Notes: a model not told the origin generated them from the sequence alone. Positions 7,855 through 16,141 are shown, numbered from the stretch's first letter. The stretch is 24,274 bases of DNA from JBBSDV01 sp038240335 (GCA_038240335.1 JBBSDV010000019.1:1-24274); one strand, 5' to 3'. A program made the numbers and translations.

Positions 7855-9181
7855 ACGGCCCGACGGCGTACAGCGTGCCGTTCGATGAGCCGATGATCAG
7901 CGTGCCGTCGGCGGCCAGCGCCGGGTAGCTGTCGGCGACGCCGCCAGCGGCGATGTCGAAGAGCATCGCGCCGTCGAAGGCGAAGCCGAAGATGTGGCCG
8001 TTCTTCGTGCCGAAATAGACGTCTCCCTTCGCGTCGATCGCCGGCGCTGTCCAGACCTCGTCGCTGCCCTTGTAGCGCCGGACGAGGCAGCCGCTTCGCG
8101 CATCGACGACGTTCATGTACCCGTTGTGGTCGCCGAAATACGCGAGGCCGCCGTCCGTCACCGCGGGGGAGGAGTACGACAGGCTGTTGCGCGGATATCG
8201 CCACAGCTCGCGGCCCGCCGGGTCAATCCCGTACTCGAAGTCGTCGTTCGTCCCGAAGATCGAGATGCCGTCGCGGCCCACGGCAGGCGACACCTCCGTG
8301 CCGCTGCCAATATCGAAATGCGACAAGATCTCGCCATGATCCTCGTCGTCGCTCAAGGCGACGATGCGGTTGCCGGCGGTCGCGAAGATCGTGCCGTCGT
8401 CGCCGATCGCCGGGCTGCCGAACGACGTTCCGCTCGCGCCGAGATCGCTGCTCCAGCGCTCGTGCGCGCCGCCGGCGGCGATATCGAGCATGTGCAGTGT
8501 GCCGCTCATCTCGACGACGGCGATACTGCCGTCGGCCGTGATCGCAGGAGCGAGCACTGCGCTGCCGAAGCGCAGGCTCCAGCGCAGCGCGCCGCCGGCA
8601 TCGAGCGCGAACAGCGTGTCGCGCGGGCCGGGCCAAAGGATCGTCCCGTCGGCGAGCACCGCCGGCCCGGTTGAGAGATCGCCGCCGTAATGGCCACCGC
8701 CGTCGTACGTCCATCGATCCTCGCCGGTGGCGGGGTCGAGCGCGTGCAACACGCCGCCGTTAGTGGCGGCGTAGATCGTGCCATCGACGCCAATCACCGG
8801 CGCCGGCGTCACCGCGCCCTCGAGCCGCCGCCGCCAGCGGAGCGTCGCATCCTGCGGACCGACGGCACTGCTGGACGAGGAGTGCCGTGCATCGTGCTGA
8901 AACGCCGGCCACGCCGACGCCGCGAGTTGCGCGCCGCCACCGCGTCCGACCGCGGCTTGTGGCACCGGCGGTGCGAGGATCGTCGGACACGCGGCGGTCG
9001 AACCAGCCGGGACGCGCGGGGTGGAGATGGAGGTGCTCGCGGCAGGTGCCGCCGAAGGGGGCGCCGTGACGACGGAGTCCGGCGTAGGGGCGTTCGGTTT
9101 CGTCGCAGACTTGGATGATCCGCACCCGATCACGAGTATCGCGGCGAGGCAGACGGCGAAGGTCGCGAAGTAACGTCGCAT
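7853..9181 (-). CDS. PQQ-type beta-propeller lipoprotein
   Basis: The 442-aa product starts with a lipoprotein signal: MRR, a hydrophobic core and the lipobox VIGC with Cys20. A Ser/Thr/Pro-rich linker follows to about residue 70. The rest is made of repeated blades of the PQQ/outer-membrane assembly type, with recurring phrases such as DGTIYAATNGGVLHALD, PAVLADGTILWPG, GYMNVVDARSG and DGTLIIGSSNGTLYAV. Such propellers bind proteins or ligands at the cell surface; a BamB-like role is possible but unproven, and PQQ-enzyme residues are not evident. ATG 9181 was chosen because it puts the signal peptide right at the N-terminus; ATG 9205 adds eight residues. The gene lies between the TgpA-like gene and the HAD gene on the same strand, with gaps of about 260 and 90 bases. 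Confidence 0.85.
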   Translation of the reverse strand: MRRYFATFAVCLAAILVIGCGSSKSATKPNAPTPDSVVTAPPSAAPAASTSISTPRVPAGSTAACPTILAPPVPQAAVGRGGGAQLAASAWPAFQHDARHSSSSSAVGPQDATLRWRRRLEGAVTPAPVIGVDGTIYAATNGGVLHALDPATGEDRWTYDGGGHYGGDLSTGPAVLADGTILWPGPRDTLFALDAGGALRWSLRFGSAVLAPAITADGSIAVVEMSGTLHMLDIAAGGAHERWSSDLGASGTSFGSPAIGDDGTIFATAGNRIVALSDDEDHGEILSHFDIGSGTEVSPAVGRDGISIFGTNDDFEYGIDPAGRELWRYPRNSLSYSSPAVTDGGLAYFGDHNGYMNVVDARSGCLVRRYKGSDEVWTAPAIDAKGDVYFGTKNGHIFGFAFDGAMLFDIAAGGVADSYPALAADGTLIIGSSNGTLYAVGP

Positions 9182-9231
9182 CGAGGCAGTCTGACGGAAA
9201 TACATTACGCAGCGGTGAACGGGCTTACGAA

Positions 9232-9273
9232 ACCCTCCACCTTCCGCCCTCCACCCTCCGCCCTCCATCATCC
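9232..9273. repeat. Heptanucleotide array, 6 units
   Basis: Units ACCCTCC, ACCTTCC, GCCCTCC, ACCCTCC, GCCCTCC and ATCATCC follow one another without gaps. The array begins at the stop codon of the HAD gene (9268-9270) and continues away from it towards the PQQ lipoprotein gene. Confidence 0.8.
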
Positions 9274-9996
9274 GCTCGCGCCCGCGTCGAGCGCGGCGGC
9301 GACGGCGAGCAGTTCGTCGAGCGACCGGATCACCGGCGCGTCGATGGCCGGCGCGGTGCCGCCGCGGTCGAGGAGCACGGGGTGTAGTCCCGCGCCACGG
9401 GAGCCGAGGACGTCGGCGAGATACGAGTCGCCAACGTAGATTGTTTCCTCGGGGCGAACGCCGGCGCGGCCGAGGGCGTAGAGGAAGATGTCGCGGTGGG
9501 GCTTCGATGTTCCGACGACGGCCGACGCGACGACGAAGTCCATCAGCCGCGTGATCTCATGGGCGTGAAGGATCGGCAGCAGGCCGGTGCCCCAGTCCGA
9601 GACGACACCCTGGATGAGGCCCCGCTCGCGCGTCGCCTCGAGCGCCGGTTGCACATCGGGGAAGGGCTGCCACTGGGCAGGCAACTCGTACCAGTCGAAG
9701 AGCGCTTCGCCGGCGGAGCGCATCTGCTCGACCGGAAGATCGGGGGCGATATCGCGGAGAGCGAACGTGTAGTACTCGGTCCAGAACGCGCGGGCCGCGC
9801 GGTCGGACGCGTATGCGCCGAGGCCGTCCTCGCCGAGGCGGGTGTAGAAGAAGGCGTTGACGTCGGGAAACGCGCCGCGGTGCTCGGCCGCGATGGCGAT
9901 CCCAAGCTGATGGGCGAGGAAGTCCCATACCTCGTCGATCTCGGCGCGGGGGCGGACCAGCGTGTGGCCGGCATCGTAGAAGATGGCTCGAATCAT
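9268..9996 (-). CDS. HAD-superfamily (HAD-IA) hydrolase
   Basis: A 242-aa cytoplasmic hydrolase of the haloacid dehalogenase fold. Motif I is FYDAGHTLV, with nucleophile Asp8 but Gly10 at the D+2 position where phosphatases usually have a second Asp. Motif II is VVSDWG (Ser133), motif III is the Lys of GTSKPHRD (Lys165), and motif IV is VGDSYLADV (Asp190 and Asp195). The region between motifs I and II is the usual helical C1 cap. It is likely a small-molecule phosphatase or related hydrolase; the missing D+2 acid argues against assuming ordinary phosphatase activity. ATG 9996 starts the conserved first strand directly. No Shine-Dalgarno is seen. Confidence 0.85.
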   Translation of the reverse strand: MIRAIFYDAGHTLVRPRAEIDEVWDFLAHQLGIAIAAEHRGAFPDVNAFFYTRLGEDGLGAYASDRAARAFWTEYYTFALRDIAPDLPVEQMRSAGEALFDWYELPAQWQPFPDVQPALEATRERGLIQGVVSDWGTGLLPILHAHEITRLMDFVVASAVVGTSKPHRDIFLYALGRAGVRPEETIYVGDSYLADVLGSRGAGLHPVLLDRGGTAPAIDAPVIRSLDELLAVAAALDAGASG

Positions 9997-10056
9997 CGGT
10001 GCAGGGTAGCGGGCGGTAGATGTTTGATGTCGGATGGATTGGGGCTAAGGCGATCG

Positions 10057-10092
10057 GGGACGATCCACAGATGGCCACAGAATGACACAGGA
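10057..10092 (+). repeat. 'acgatccacag' dispersed repeat, copy A
   Basis: This GACGATCCACAGATGGCCACAG-type segment is one of four related copies (others at 19601, 22639 and, inverted, 22763). It lies between the divergent HAD gene and the small membrane protein gene. Confidence 0.65.
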
Positions 10093-10174
10093 TCTGTTGA
10101 TCGGGATCGCCTGGCCCTCGGGCGAGCAGAGCGGGCCAACGGCGACAAATGCTCTCGTGGTTGCTATCCCTCGC

Positions 10175-10223
10175 CCCGCTTCCCACCTCCAGCTTCCCGC
10201 TTCTCGCTTCTCGCTTCCCATCC
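10175..10223. repeat. Heptanucleotide array, 7 units
   Basis: Seven gapless 7-base units run CCCGCTT, CCCACCT, CCAGCTT, CCCGCTT, CTCGCTT, CTCGCTT, CCCATCC. It lies in the divergent gap upstream of the gene at 10276 and contains no ORF. Confidence 0.85.
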
Positions 10224-10275
10224 CTAAGGGAGCGCGGCATGAAGAGGGGACGCGGGGTGGCCGATACTTCTCTCG

Positions 10276-10749
10276 ATGGAGAAGCTGCACTTCCACATAT
10301 TCTCGTGGCAGGAACTGCTGCCGCTGATCGTGCTGCCCGCGGCGGGGATGATCGTCTTCCGGTCGCCCGTCGGCGAGGGCTGGTCCGGAAGCGTCTGGCT
10401 GCTCGTGATCGCCGTCGCGCTTGTCGCCGCCGCAGCGTACGGATGGCGCATCTGGCGAAACGGCGATGTGCTGCTCGATGAGGACGCGATGACGGTGCGC
10501 GTACTCGGCACATGGCAGACATGGCCCTACGACAAGCTGTGGCAGGTCAAGCAGTTCGGCAAGTACCGCGTGCGCATGTGCTTCGACCCGGACATGGAAG
10601 ACAAGGGCATTCACATGCACATCACGATCGATGTGTTTGGCGCAGACGCGTTCGTCGACGAGCTTCTCGACCGGTACGAAGACGTAACCGGCCACGAACT
10701 ACCGCCGCTCGACACGCCCGCCGGGGCGCCGAACGAGGCCGCCGCTTAG
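10276..10749 (+). CDS. Small membrane protein with PH-like soluble tail, function unknown
   Basis: I do not recognise a named family for this 157-aa protein. It has two hydrophobic segments (about residues 13-30 and 39-60), the second ending in YGWRIWRNG. A soluble part of about 95 residues follows (DVLLDEDAMTVRVLGTWQTWPYDKLWQVKQF and so on). This layout resembles bacterial PH-like (bPH2/YdbT-like) membrane proteins, where two helices precede a small beta-barrel. The last 20 residues are Pro/Ala-rich. ATG 10276 is the first start in frame with normal coding character. No convincing ribosome binding site lies in the 12 bases upstream. The gene stands alone on the plus strand. Confidence 0.7.
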   Translation: MEKLHFHIFSWQELLPLIVLPAAGMIVFRSPVGEGWSGSVWLLVIAVALVAAAAYGWRIWRNGDVLLDEDAMTVRVLGTWQTWPYDKLWQVKQFGKYRVRMCFDPDMEDKGIHMHITIDVFGADAFVDELLDRYEDVTGHELPPLDTPAGAPNEAAA

Positions 10750-11049
10750 CGTGGTGCTTCGAACGCTCCTTGAGTCTCGTGACGCGAATCCATCCTACGT
10801 GTTGTCCGACTGGTTCGCCTCATTCGCCGTGTCCGCCCGCGCGTACCCGGATACGGAGTTGAGATAAGAGAGAGTTTTCGGGGGACACCCCCGAGCCCCC
10901 GGCAGACGTGCTGCGCCTCTGCACTCCGCTCTCGACCTGGGATCCGGCCATCCGCCGCAGAGATCTGCCGTGCTCTGCACCTTCGCTTCAAACGGGCGGC
11001 GAGTCGAGTGGGACCGTGAGTGCGGGCGCGTTCTCTGCCTAGTGATATT
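10750..11049. other. Non-coding gap between convergent genes
   Basis: No credible gene is seen here. The gap separates the stops of the small membrane protein and the GrpB-repeat gene. Its only recognisable content is the second copy of the double-palindrome element at about 10878-10928. Confidence 0.6.
10878..10928. repeat. Double-palindrome intergenic element, copy 2
   Basis: CGGGGG-ACA-CCCCCG (10879-10893) is followed by GAGCCCCCGGCAG, an imperfect GCAGA...TCTGC inverted repeat and ACTCCGC, matching the order seen at 7754-7802. Both copies are preceded by ATAAGAG. It is placed between convergent genes and might end transcription. Confidence 0.6.
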
Positions 11050-12174
11050 TCAGCAGCGTTGGACTAGTCGCTGCGCCGCGCCAGCGACGATAGCGCGCAC
11101 GAAGTCGCTCTTCGCTTCGTTGTAGCCGAGCCGGTCGCTACCGTACGTGGCGGCGTTGTTGCGCTTCAGGCGGCCGTATTCGCGAGCCACCAAATCATCC
11201 GCTCGCAGTCGATCGCGAAACGCGAGGTAGGCGTTCCAGCGCTCGCCGCCATGCGGCACAATGTGGAGGTGATACGCCTCTGCGCCGGGAGCCGGCGCAT
11301 CGTCCTCACCGCCGATTCGCTTGTAATACACCTTCCAGTCCGCGACGTCGTCCTCGCCGTCGCGCATCGCATACCCGATGGAGGCGAGCGCCGGTCGCGC
11401 GCGCTGTGCCTCGGCGACGCTGCGCACGCCGAGCGCGATATCGACGCAAGGCTTGGCGGCGAGGCCCGGCACCGACGTGCTGCCGACGTGCTGCACGTCC
11501 ACCGCCACATCGCCGGCGACGCGCATGATCTCCGAGCGCTCCTGCTCGAACCGAGCCGGCCACGCTGGATCGTACTCAGCGATCACGATGGGCGTGCTAG
11601 AGGCGATGCGGGCGCGGGCCGCCGCCTCGACGCCGGCGATGAACTCCGACTTGAGATCGTTGTATTCGGTATTCAGGTCGCTCTCGGGCCGCAGATTCGC
11701 GTTGTACTGGGCGGCGATCTCGCGCTTCAGACGCTCGTACTCGGCGGCGACGCGGGGCATGGTGCACAGGTAGTTGCGGAAGAGTAGGTGGCGCTGCCAG
11801 AACTCGCTCGTCGTCTCGACCATGTGCATGTGGAACGCGCGCTCGGAGCCGCCGACCTCGTTGTTGTCGTCCTTGCGGAAGTAGCGGCGGTACGGCATGT
11901 CGTCCTCGTACTGCGGCACGTACTCGTATCCGATCGCCGAAAGCTTCTCGATCAGCGGCGGCGCGTCGGCGAACGAGCGGAGGCCGGGCATGATGTCGAT
12001 GATCGGCTTCGCGCCGAGGCCCGGCACGGACGTGCTGCCCATGTGCTCGATATTCACAAACGGCTCGCGACCGCATGTGTCGAAGATCATCTGGCGCTCC
12101 GCCTCGAAACGGCGCACCCACGCGGGGTCGTAAGGGGCGATGATGATCGGCTTGCCGGTGCGCGATGTGGTCAC
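11050..12174 (-). CDS. Tandem GrpB/UPF0157 protein (two domains fused)
   Basis: The 374-aa protein carries two complete GrpB-family domains, which have a nucleotidyltransferase-like fold; single-domain members are about 170-180 aa. Domain 1 (about 8-185) has APYDPAWVRRFEAER and HMGSTSVPGLGAKPIIDI (His44 onward). Domain 2 (about 193-370) has AEYDPAWPARFEQER and HVGSTSVPGLAAKPCVDI. Both also keep a later HxHxV segment (HMHMVE, HLHIVP). The family's reaction is not firmly known. The start is GTG 12174, which overlaps the TGA of the upstream amidohydrolase gene by four bases (GTGA); AAGGA lies about 9 bases before it. The two are thus probably translated together from one message. Confidence 0.9.
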   Translation of the reverse strand: MTTSRTGKPIIIAPYDPAWVRRFEAERQMIFDTCGREPFVNIEHMGSTSVPGLGAKPIIDIMPGLRSFADAPPLIEKLSAIGYEYVPQYEDDMPYRRYFRKDDNNEVGGSERAFHMHMVETTSEFWQRHLLFRNYLCTMPRVAAEYERLKREIAAQYNANLRPESDLNTEYNDLKSEFIAGVEAAARARIASSTPIVIAEYDPAWPARFEQERSEIMRVAGDVAVDVQHVGSTSVPGLAAKPCVDIALGVRSVAEAQRARPALASIGYAMRDGEDDVADWKVYYKRIGGEDDAPAPGAEAYHLHIVPHGGERWNAYLAFRDRLRADDLVAREYGRLKRNNAATYGSDRLGYNEAKSDFVRAIVAGAAQRLVQRC

Positions 12175-13355
12175 GCCTGCGATTCCTTAGTCGCGCGCTC
12201 GATAATCCGCAGCGCGAGTTCGATGCCGATCGGCAGGCAGGCCTCGTCGAAGTCGAACTGGGGCGAATGATGTGCCGCCGCCATGCCGCGCTCCGGGTCG
12301 CGACCGCCGAGCATAAAGTAGGCTCCGGGCGCGGCGTCGAGGAAGTAGCACATGTCCTCGGAGCCCGTCGTCCGCCGCTCGAGCACGTGCTCCGCGCCGA
12401 GCATTTCGCTCGCGCACGTCGCCACAAGCGCCGCCGCCGCATGGTCGTGTACGGTAGCGGGCAGCGTCGAATGATCGAATTGATACCCGGCGCCCCAGGC
12501 CGACGTGACGCCGCCGAGCACCTCGTGGATGCGGCGGAGGATGAGCCCGAGGACGCCAGCCTCGAACGTGCGGATGCTGCCGGACATCATCACCTCGTTC
12601 GGAATGATGTTGCCGCGGACGCCGCCGATGATCCGGCCGACCGTGAGCACGGCGGTCTGCTCGGGATCGACGGCGCGGCTGACGACGGTTTGGAGGGCGA
12701 CGATCGCGTGGGCGGCGACGACGATCGGATCGATCGTCTGATGCGGAGCGGACGCGTGGCCGCCGCGGCCGCGGATGATGATCCGGAAGTGCGTCGCCGC
12801 CGCGAAGATCGCGCCCGGCATGACGCCGATGTTGCCGGTCTCGAGCGGCGCCCAGATGTGCAGGCCGAAGACGCGGTCGACCTTCGGTTCGAGCATGATG
12901 CCGGCTTCGACCATGCGCTTCGCGCCGCCGACGTGCTCCTCCGCCGGCTGAAACGCGAACCGCACCGTGCCGGCAAGCGAATCGCGCCGTCCGGCGAGAA
13001 CCTCAGCGACGGCGAGCGCGATGGCGACGTGGCCATCGTGGCCGCAAGCGTGCATCGCCCGCTGCTCGGCCCCCGCGGCAAACGGCAGGCCCGTGTCCTC
13101 GGCGATCGGCAGGCCGTCGATATCGGCGCGCCAGAGTATGTTCGCGCCGGGCTTGGATCCGCGGATGAGCGCCGTCGCGCCGGTATCGGCGATCGGCCGC
13201 ACGTCCTCCAGACCGAGCGTACGCAGCCGTTCGAGGATGATCTCCTGCGTCCGCACCTCTTCCGTCGAAAGCTCCGGATGGGCGTGCAGATCGCGCCGCA
13301 TTGCGACGGCGTCGGCGTTGAGGGCGTGGACGGCTGGCCGAATGGAGTCGCGCAT
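12171..13355 (-). CDS. M20D-family amidohydrolase (N-acyl amino acid / hippurate hydrolase type)
   Basis: A 394-aa metallo-amidohydrolase expected to remove acyl groups from N-acyl amino acids or peptides with two active-site metals. Motifs are DLHAHPELS (22-30), WRADIDGLPI (75-84), MHACGHDGH (101-109, metal ligands), FQPAEE (135-140, catalytic Glu), HIWAPLETGN, RGRGGHASAPH (dimerisation/lid domain) and HHSPQFDFDE near the C-terminus. Length is normal for hippurate or indole-acetyl amino-acid hydrolases. There is no signal peptide, so it is cytoplasmic. ATG 13355 fits the family N-terminus. It is the first gene of a two-gene unit with the GrpB protein. The exact substrate cannot be inferred. 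Confidence 0.92.
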   Translation of the reverse strand: MRDSIRPAVHALNADAVAMRRDLHAHPELSTEEVRTQEIILERLRTLGLEDVRPIADTGATALIRGSKPGANILWRADIDGLPIAEDTGLPFAAGAEQRAMHACGHDGHVAIALAVAEVLAGRRDSLAGTVRFAFQPAEEHVGGAKRMVEAGIMLEPKVDRVFGLHIWAPLETGNIGVMPGAIFAAATHFRIIIRGRGGHASAPHQTIDPIVVAAHAIVALQTVVSRAVDPEQTAVLTVGRIIGGVRGNIIPNEVMMSGSIRTFEAGVLGLILRRIHEVLGGVTSAWGAGYQFDHSTLPATVHDHAAAALVATCASEMLGAEHVLERRTTGSEDMCYFLDAAPGAYFMLGGRDPERGMAAAHHSPQFDFDEACLPIGIELALRIIERATKESQA

Positions 13356-13579
13356 ACGGGATATCGTAGCAAGTGGGGGACGAAGGGCGCGGACGCGTCA
13401 GGGTGTCATTCGCCGGGGCTGGCGACCATCCCTTCGAACCTCAGTCCGCGCACTTCGCGGTTCCGCCGGGTGCGGGATACCCATGATCATGGTACGCACG
13501 GGCCGAGGTTCCAAACCGCCAGGCGCCTCGGTGAACGACGGCCACGGCGTGACGGCAGCACATCACGTCGACGCCAACC

Positions 13580-13954
13580 TCACACAGCTTCGGCTTCGGC
13601 GGCCGCAGGGCCGATCGCCCGGAGCGTCAGGGCGCGCACGCGGGCGACGAGATCGTCGGCATGGAACGGCTTGTTCAGATAGCTATCGGCGCCGGTGTCG
13701 TGCGAGGGCAATTCGGCGCCTGCGCTCAGGTCGATCACGCCGATGCCAGGGGCGAGGGCGCGTAGCGCCTGGATGCAGGCGCGCTTCTCGGGCACCGACA
13801 TGTTCGTGTTAATGATGATGACGTCCGGGGTCGGATGATCGTGCGTTCCGCCGGGCTCGGTCGCGTTAACCACATCGTATCCCTCGCCCTCGAGGATCCA
13901 CGACATGCGATGCAGGGTCTGCTCGTCGTTCTGAATGTTCAGGATGGTTGTCAT
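13580..13954 (-). CDS. Stand-alone receiver-like protein lacking the phosphoacceptor Asp (A)
   Basis: A 124-aa CheY-like receiver domain with no output domain. The fold is clear: ILNIQNDEQTLHRM, then PDVIIINTNMS, GIGVIDLSAG and DSYLNKPFHADDLVARV. The key acidic residues are changed. The first-strand acidic pair is Gln8-Asn9 and the phosphoacceptor position is Asn49, while the switch Ser and the KPF Lys are kept. It is therefore unlikely to be phosphorylated in the usual way. The ATG at 13954 overlaps the TGA of the upstream receiver gene (ATGA), so the two are coupled. The longer in-frame extension upstream reads through the other receiver gene in the wrong frame and was rejected. Confidence 0.85.
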   Translation of the reverse strand: MTTILNIQNDEQTLHRMSWILEGEGYDVVNATEPGGTHDHPTPDVIIINTNMSVPEKRACIQALRALAPGIGVIDLSAGAELPSHDTGADSYLNKPFHADDLVARVRALTLRAIGPAAAEAEAV

Positions 13955-14319
13955 TTGGTTTCCAGTACGTCGTCTGCGTTGCGCGGCTGCAGCCGTTGCA
14001 TAACCTCGACGAGGTTGTCGATGCGGTAGGGCGCCGTGAGGTACGCGTCCGCGCCCGAGTCCGTCGAGTCGTTGGCGTCGGAAGTGAGATCGATGACGCG
14101 AACGCCCTCCACCAGGTAGCGGAGCGTGCTCACCCAGAGCCGCTTGATGTCCCGCGACATCCCCGTGTTCAGGACGATCACGTCGGGCTTCAGCGCGTCT
14201 TTTGCGCCGACAAGCTCCGGATCCGACGCCGTCGCGACGGTGTAGCCCTCCTGCGTCAGTCCCCATGCGAGCAAATGCATCGCCGGGTCTTCTTTTTCGA
14301 TGATCAGGATTGAAGCCAT
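13951..14319 (-). CDS. Stand-alone receiver-like protein lacking the phosphoacceptor Asp (B)
   Basis: A 122-aa receiver-like protein, related to its downstream neighbour and probably its duplicate. Matching phrases are DVIVLNTGMS against DVIIINTNMS, VRVIDLTSD against IGVIDLSAG, and DSGADAYL against DTGADSYL. The acidic pair is Glu8-Lys9, the phosphoacceptor position is Asn51, and the KP Lys is replaced (YLTAPYR). It has lost even more of the phosphorylation site than its partner. ATG 14319 is preceded by AGAGG at 7 bases. It is first in a two-gene unit with an ATGA overlap. A structural or partner-binding role is an inference. Confidence 0.85.
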   Translation of the reverse strand: MASILIIEKEDPAMHLLAWGLTQEGYTVATASDPELVGAKDALKPDVIVLNTGMSRDIKRLWVSTLRYLVEGVRVIDLTSDANDSTDSGADAYLTAPYRIDNLVEVMQRLQPRNADDVLETK

Positions 14320-14710
14320 ACCGTTGCCTCTTCGCACCTGACGGTGCGACTGTGGTGCGGAGTGTCCGGTCAGGCAAAGAAGCGTGGCAATTGTGCGAGC
14401 GCGACGGCCAGAGAGGAGACTGCGCCAGAGGTGTGAGCCGCATCCGGCGACTCCTCGCCGGCGCCGCCGAATCACATGCATGATTCGAACGAGTGCCGAT
14501 TGTTCACTTCAGGCTACCACCAACGTCTCGCCCGTGCGGCAGCGGGTATGTCAGTTCGCCGGCGCCCACACGGCGAGCGGGCGCTCGAATGTTGCGATTC
14601 TATCGTGCAGCACAGATTGAGGAGCATTCGCCTCTTCCGCCGATCGCGAGGTGGCCTCGACCGCACCTCCAATCTGCAACATCCTCCTCCCAATCCGCGC
14701 ATCCTGCCTC
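14320..14710. other. Non-coding gap between portal gene and receiver pair
   Basis: No gene is supported here. It must hold the promoter of the receiver pair, but no convincing -35/-10 set is seen. The side next to the portal stop (about 14664-14712) is a degenerate pyrimidine-rich period-7 series. No capsid or protease gene follows the portal, which is what a phage would have here. Confidence 0.6.
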
Positions 14711-16096
14711 TCACCCGCCCAGGGCGCTCGCCGCGCGCTGCTCTTCGAGCCAGCGGCGGAACTCGAGTTCCGGATCCTCGACTCCGAGCTCGTCGGCGGC
14801 GCGGCGGCGGCTGTGGATGCCGGCGGCGACGAGCGTGCGTTCGTCATCGACGAGCCGGCTGCGGTCGAGCGGCAGCACGCTGCCCCAGACGACGCGGGAG
14901 CGGTACGGCGCGAACGTCGCCGGCCGCACCGCACCGACATCGGCATCGGGATAGAGGTCGAGGATGCGGAGGATCATCTCGTTGCGGCGCCGGTACGCCG
15001 CGCCGCGGATCAGCCGCTTCCGCGCGACCTTCTTCAACAGCGGATCGAGCTCGACGTTGAGGGCGACGCCGGAGAGCCCCGAGCGATTGTCGCCGAAGGC
15101 GGTGCGCGGCGACTCGCCGAGGTCGTGCATTGCCCGGTAGATCAGGTCGACGTAGTCGGCGTGCAGCTTGACGCCGCCTCCCTGCAGAAGGTCGAGCAAG
15201 TAGGCACGCGCGCGCTCCGGCAGCTCCCACACTGCGCCCGGCATGACGGCGATGTCGGTCGACTCGGTGACGTTCTCGAGCACGGCGATCGGGTTGCCGG
15301 AGAGCTCGAGGATCATCGAGAGCTGCGTCAGCGCGCGATTCAGCTCGCGCACCGGCTCCTTGATCGCCGGCAGGTCGCTGGCGCCCCAGAACTTCTTCGG
15401 CTCGCGGATGTTCGGGTAAATGACGAAAGGGATGAAGCCGTACGGATTGTCCCGCTGCTCGATCCGCGCGCCGGCGGCCCACAGCTCGAACGTCTCGGCG
15501 GTCCACACCTCGACGATCTCGACGCCGGGCGGCGTGCCGCTGAGCGACGGCTGAGCGCTGCCGCCGCGGATCGACTGCGCCTGCACGCCGTAGAGTGCGA
15601 GCGCCGATTCGGCATCGATGGTGTAGCGGCTGGCGACGCGCCAGACGCGCGATACGTCGTCGCCTGCCCACCAGGCGAAGAGGCCCTGCACGTCCGGCGC
15701 GGTGATCCGGACGCGGCGCTCGGCGGCATCCCACGTCACCTTGTAGGCGCCGTCGCCGAGGATCGCCGCATCGATCTCGGTGTCGAAGTCGAGCTGGTCG
15801 AGCTGGTTTCCGTCGTACACGTGGGCCAGCGCGCGCTCGGCCGCGCGTGCGCTGGCGGCGGCCGCCGGCGTGTCGTCGACGGCGTCGACGGCGAAGTTCA
15901 GCCCTGAAACGAGATACGACGTTGTCTTGTCGACGATCGCCTTCGCGTAGTTGAAGACGAGGCGCCGGTTCTTCTGCAGCGCGTTCGTCGGCAGCCACTG
16001 GTCGCCGCCGTAGAACGCGAGGTTGTCGGCATAGCGCCGCAGCCGGTCGGCATCGAGCCGCGGCAGCTGCTCGGGGAGGGTGAGGGTGTCTGGCAT
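14711..16096 (-). CDS. Phage portal protein, SPP1 gp6-like
   Basis: The 461-aa product matches the SPP1-Gp6-type portal family, the dodecameric ring through which phage DNA enters the head. Features are an N-terminal YADNLAFYGGDQW, NYAKAIVDKTTSYLVSG, the mid-protein NPYGFIPFVIYPN, and a long stem/crown helix region (SDLPAIKEPVRELNRALTQLSMILELSGNP; ALNVELDPLLKKVARKRL). Length fits the family (about 450-500 aa). ATG 16096 is preceded by AAAGGA at 5 bases. It is the last gene of the phage-derived operon. In tailed phages a prohead protease and major capsid gene normally follow; none does here. The protein looks intact, so decay is not obvious at the residue level. Confidence 0.85.
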   Translation of the reverse strand: MPDTLTLPEQLPRLDADRLRRYADNLAFYGGDQWLPTNALQKNRRLVFNYAKAIVDKTTSYLVSGLNFAVDAVDDTPAAAASARAAERALAHVYDGNQLDQLDFDTEIDAAILGDGAYKVTWDAAERRVRITAPDVQGLFAWWAGDDVSRVWRVASRYTIDAESALALYGVQAQSIRGGSAQPSLSGTPPGVEIVEVWTAETFELWAAGARIEQRDNPYGFIPFVIYPNIREPKKFWGASDLPAIKEPVRELNRALTQLSMILELSGNPIAVLENVTESTDIAVMPGAVWELPERARAYLLDLLQGGGVKLHADYVDLIYRAMHDLGESPRTAFGDNRSGLSGVALNVELDPLLKKVARKRLIRGAAYRRRNEMILRILDLYPDADVGAVRPATFAPYRSRVVWGSVLPLDRSRLVDDERTLVAAGIHSRRRAADELGVEDPELEFRRWLEEQRAASALGG

Positions 16097-16141
16097 GGGA
16101 TTCCTTTCTGTGGATTGGCTGTGCGAGACGACGCTACGCGA

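Noticed and set aside
13480..13491. Perfect palindrome CCATGATCATGG upstream of the M20 gene
   Set aside because: It is short and about 125 bases from the start, with no second copy or linked regulator; too weak to report as an operator.
12165..13682. Plus-strand 505-aa open frame
   Set aside because: Crosses the M20 gene antisense and intergenic DNA; no protein-like pattern.
14651..15907. Plus-strand 418-aa open frame opposite the portal gene
   Set aside because: Shadow of the portal frame; the composition is dominated by Arg, Ala, Asp and Val.
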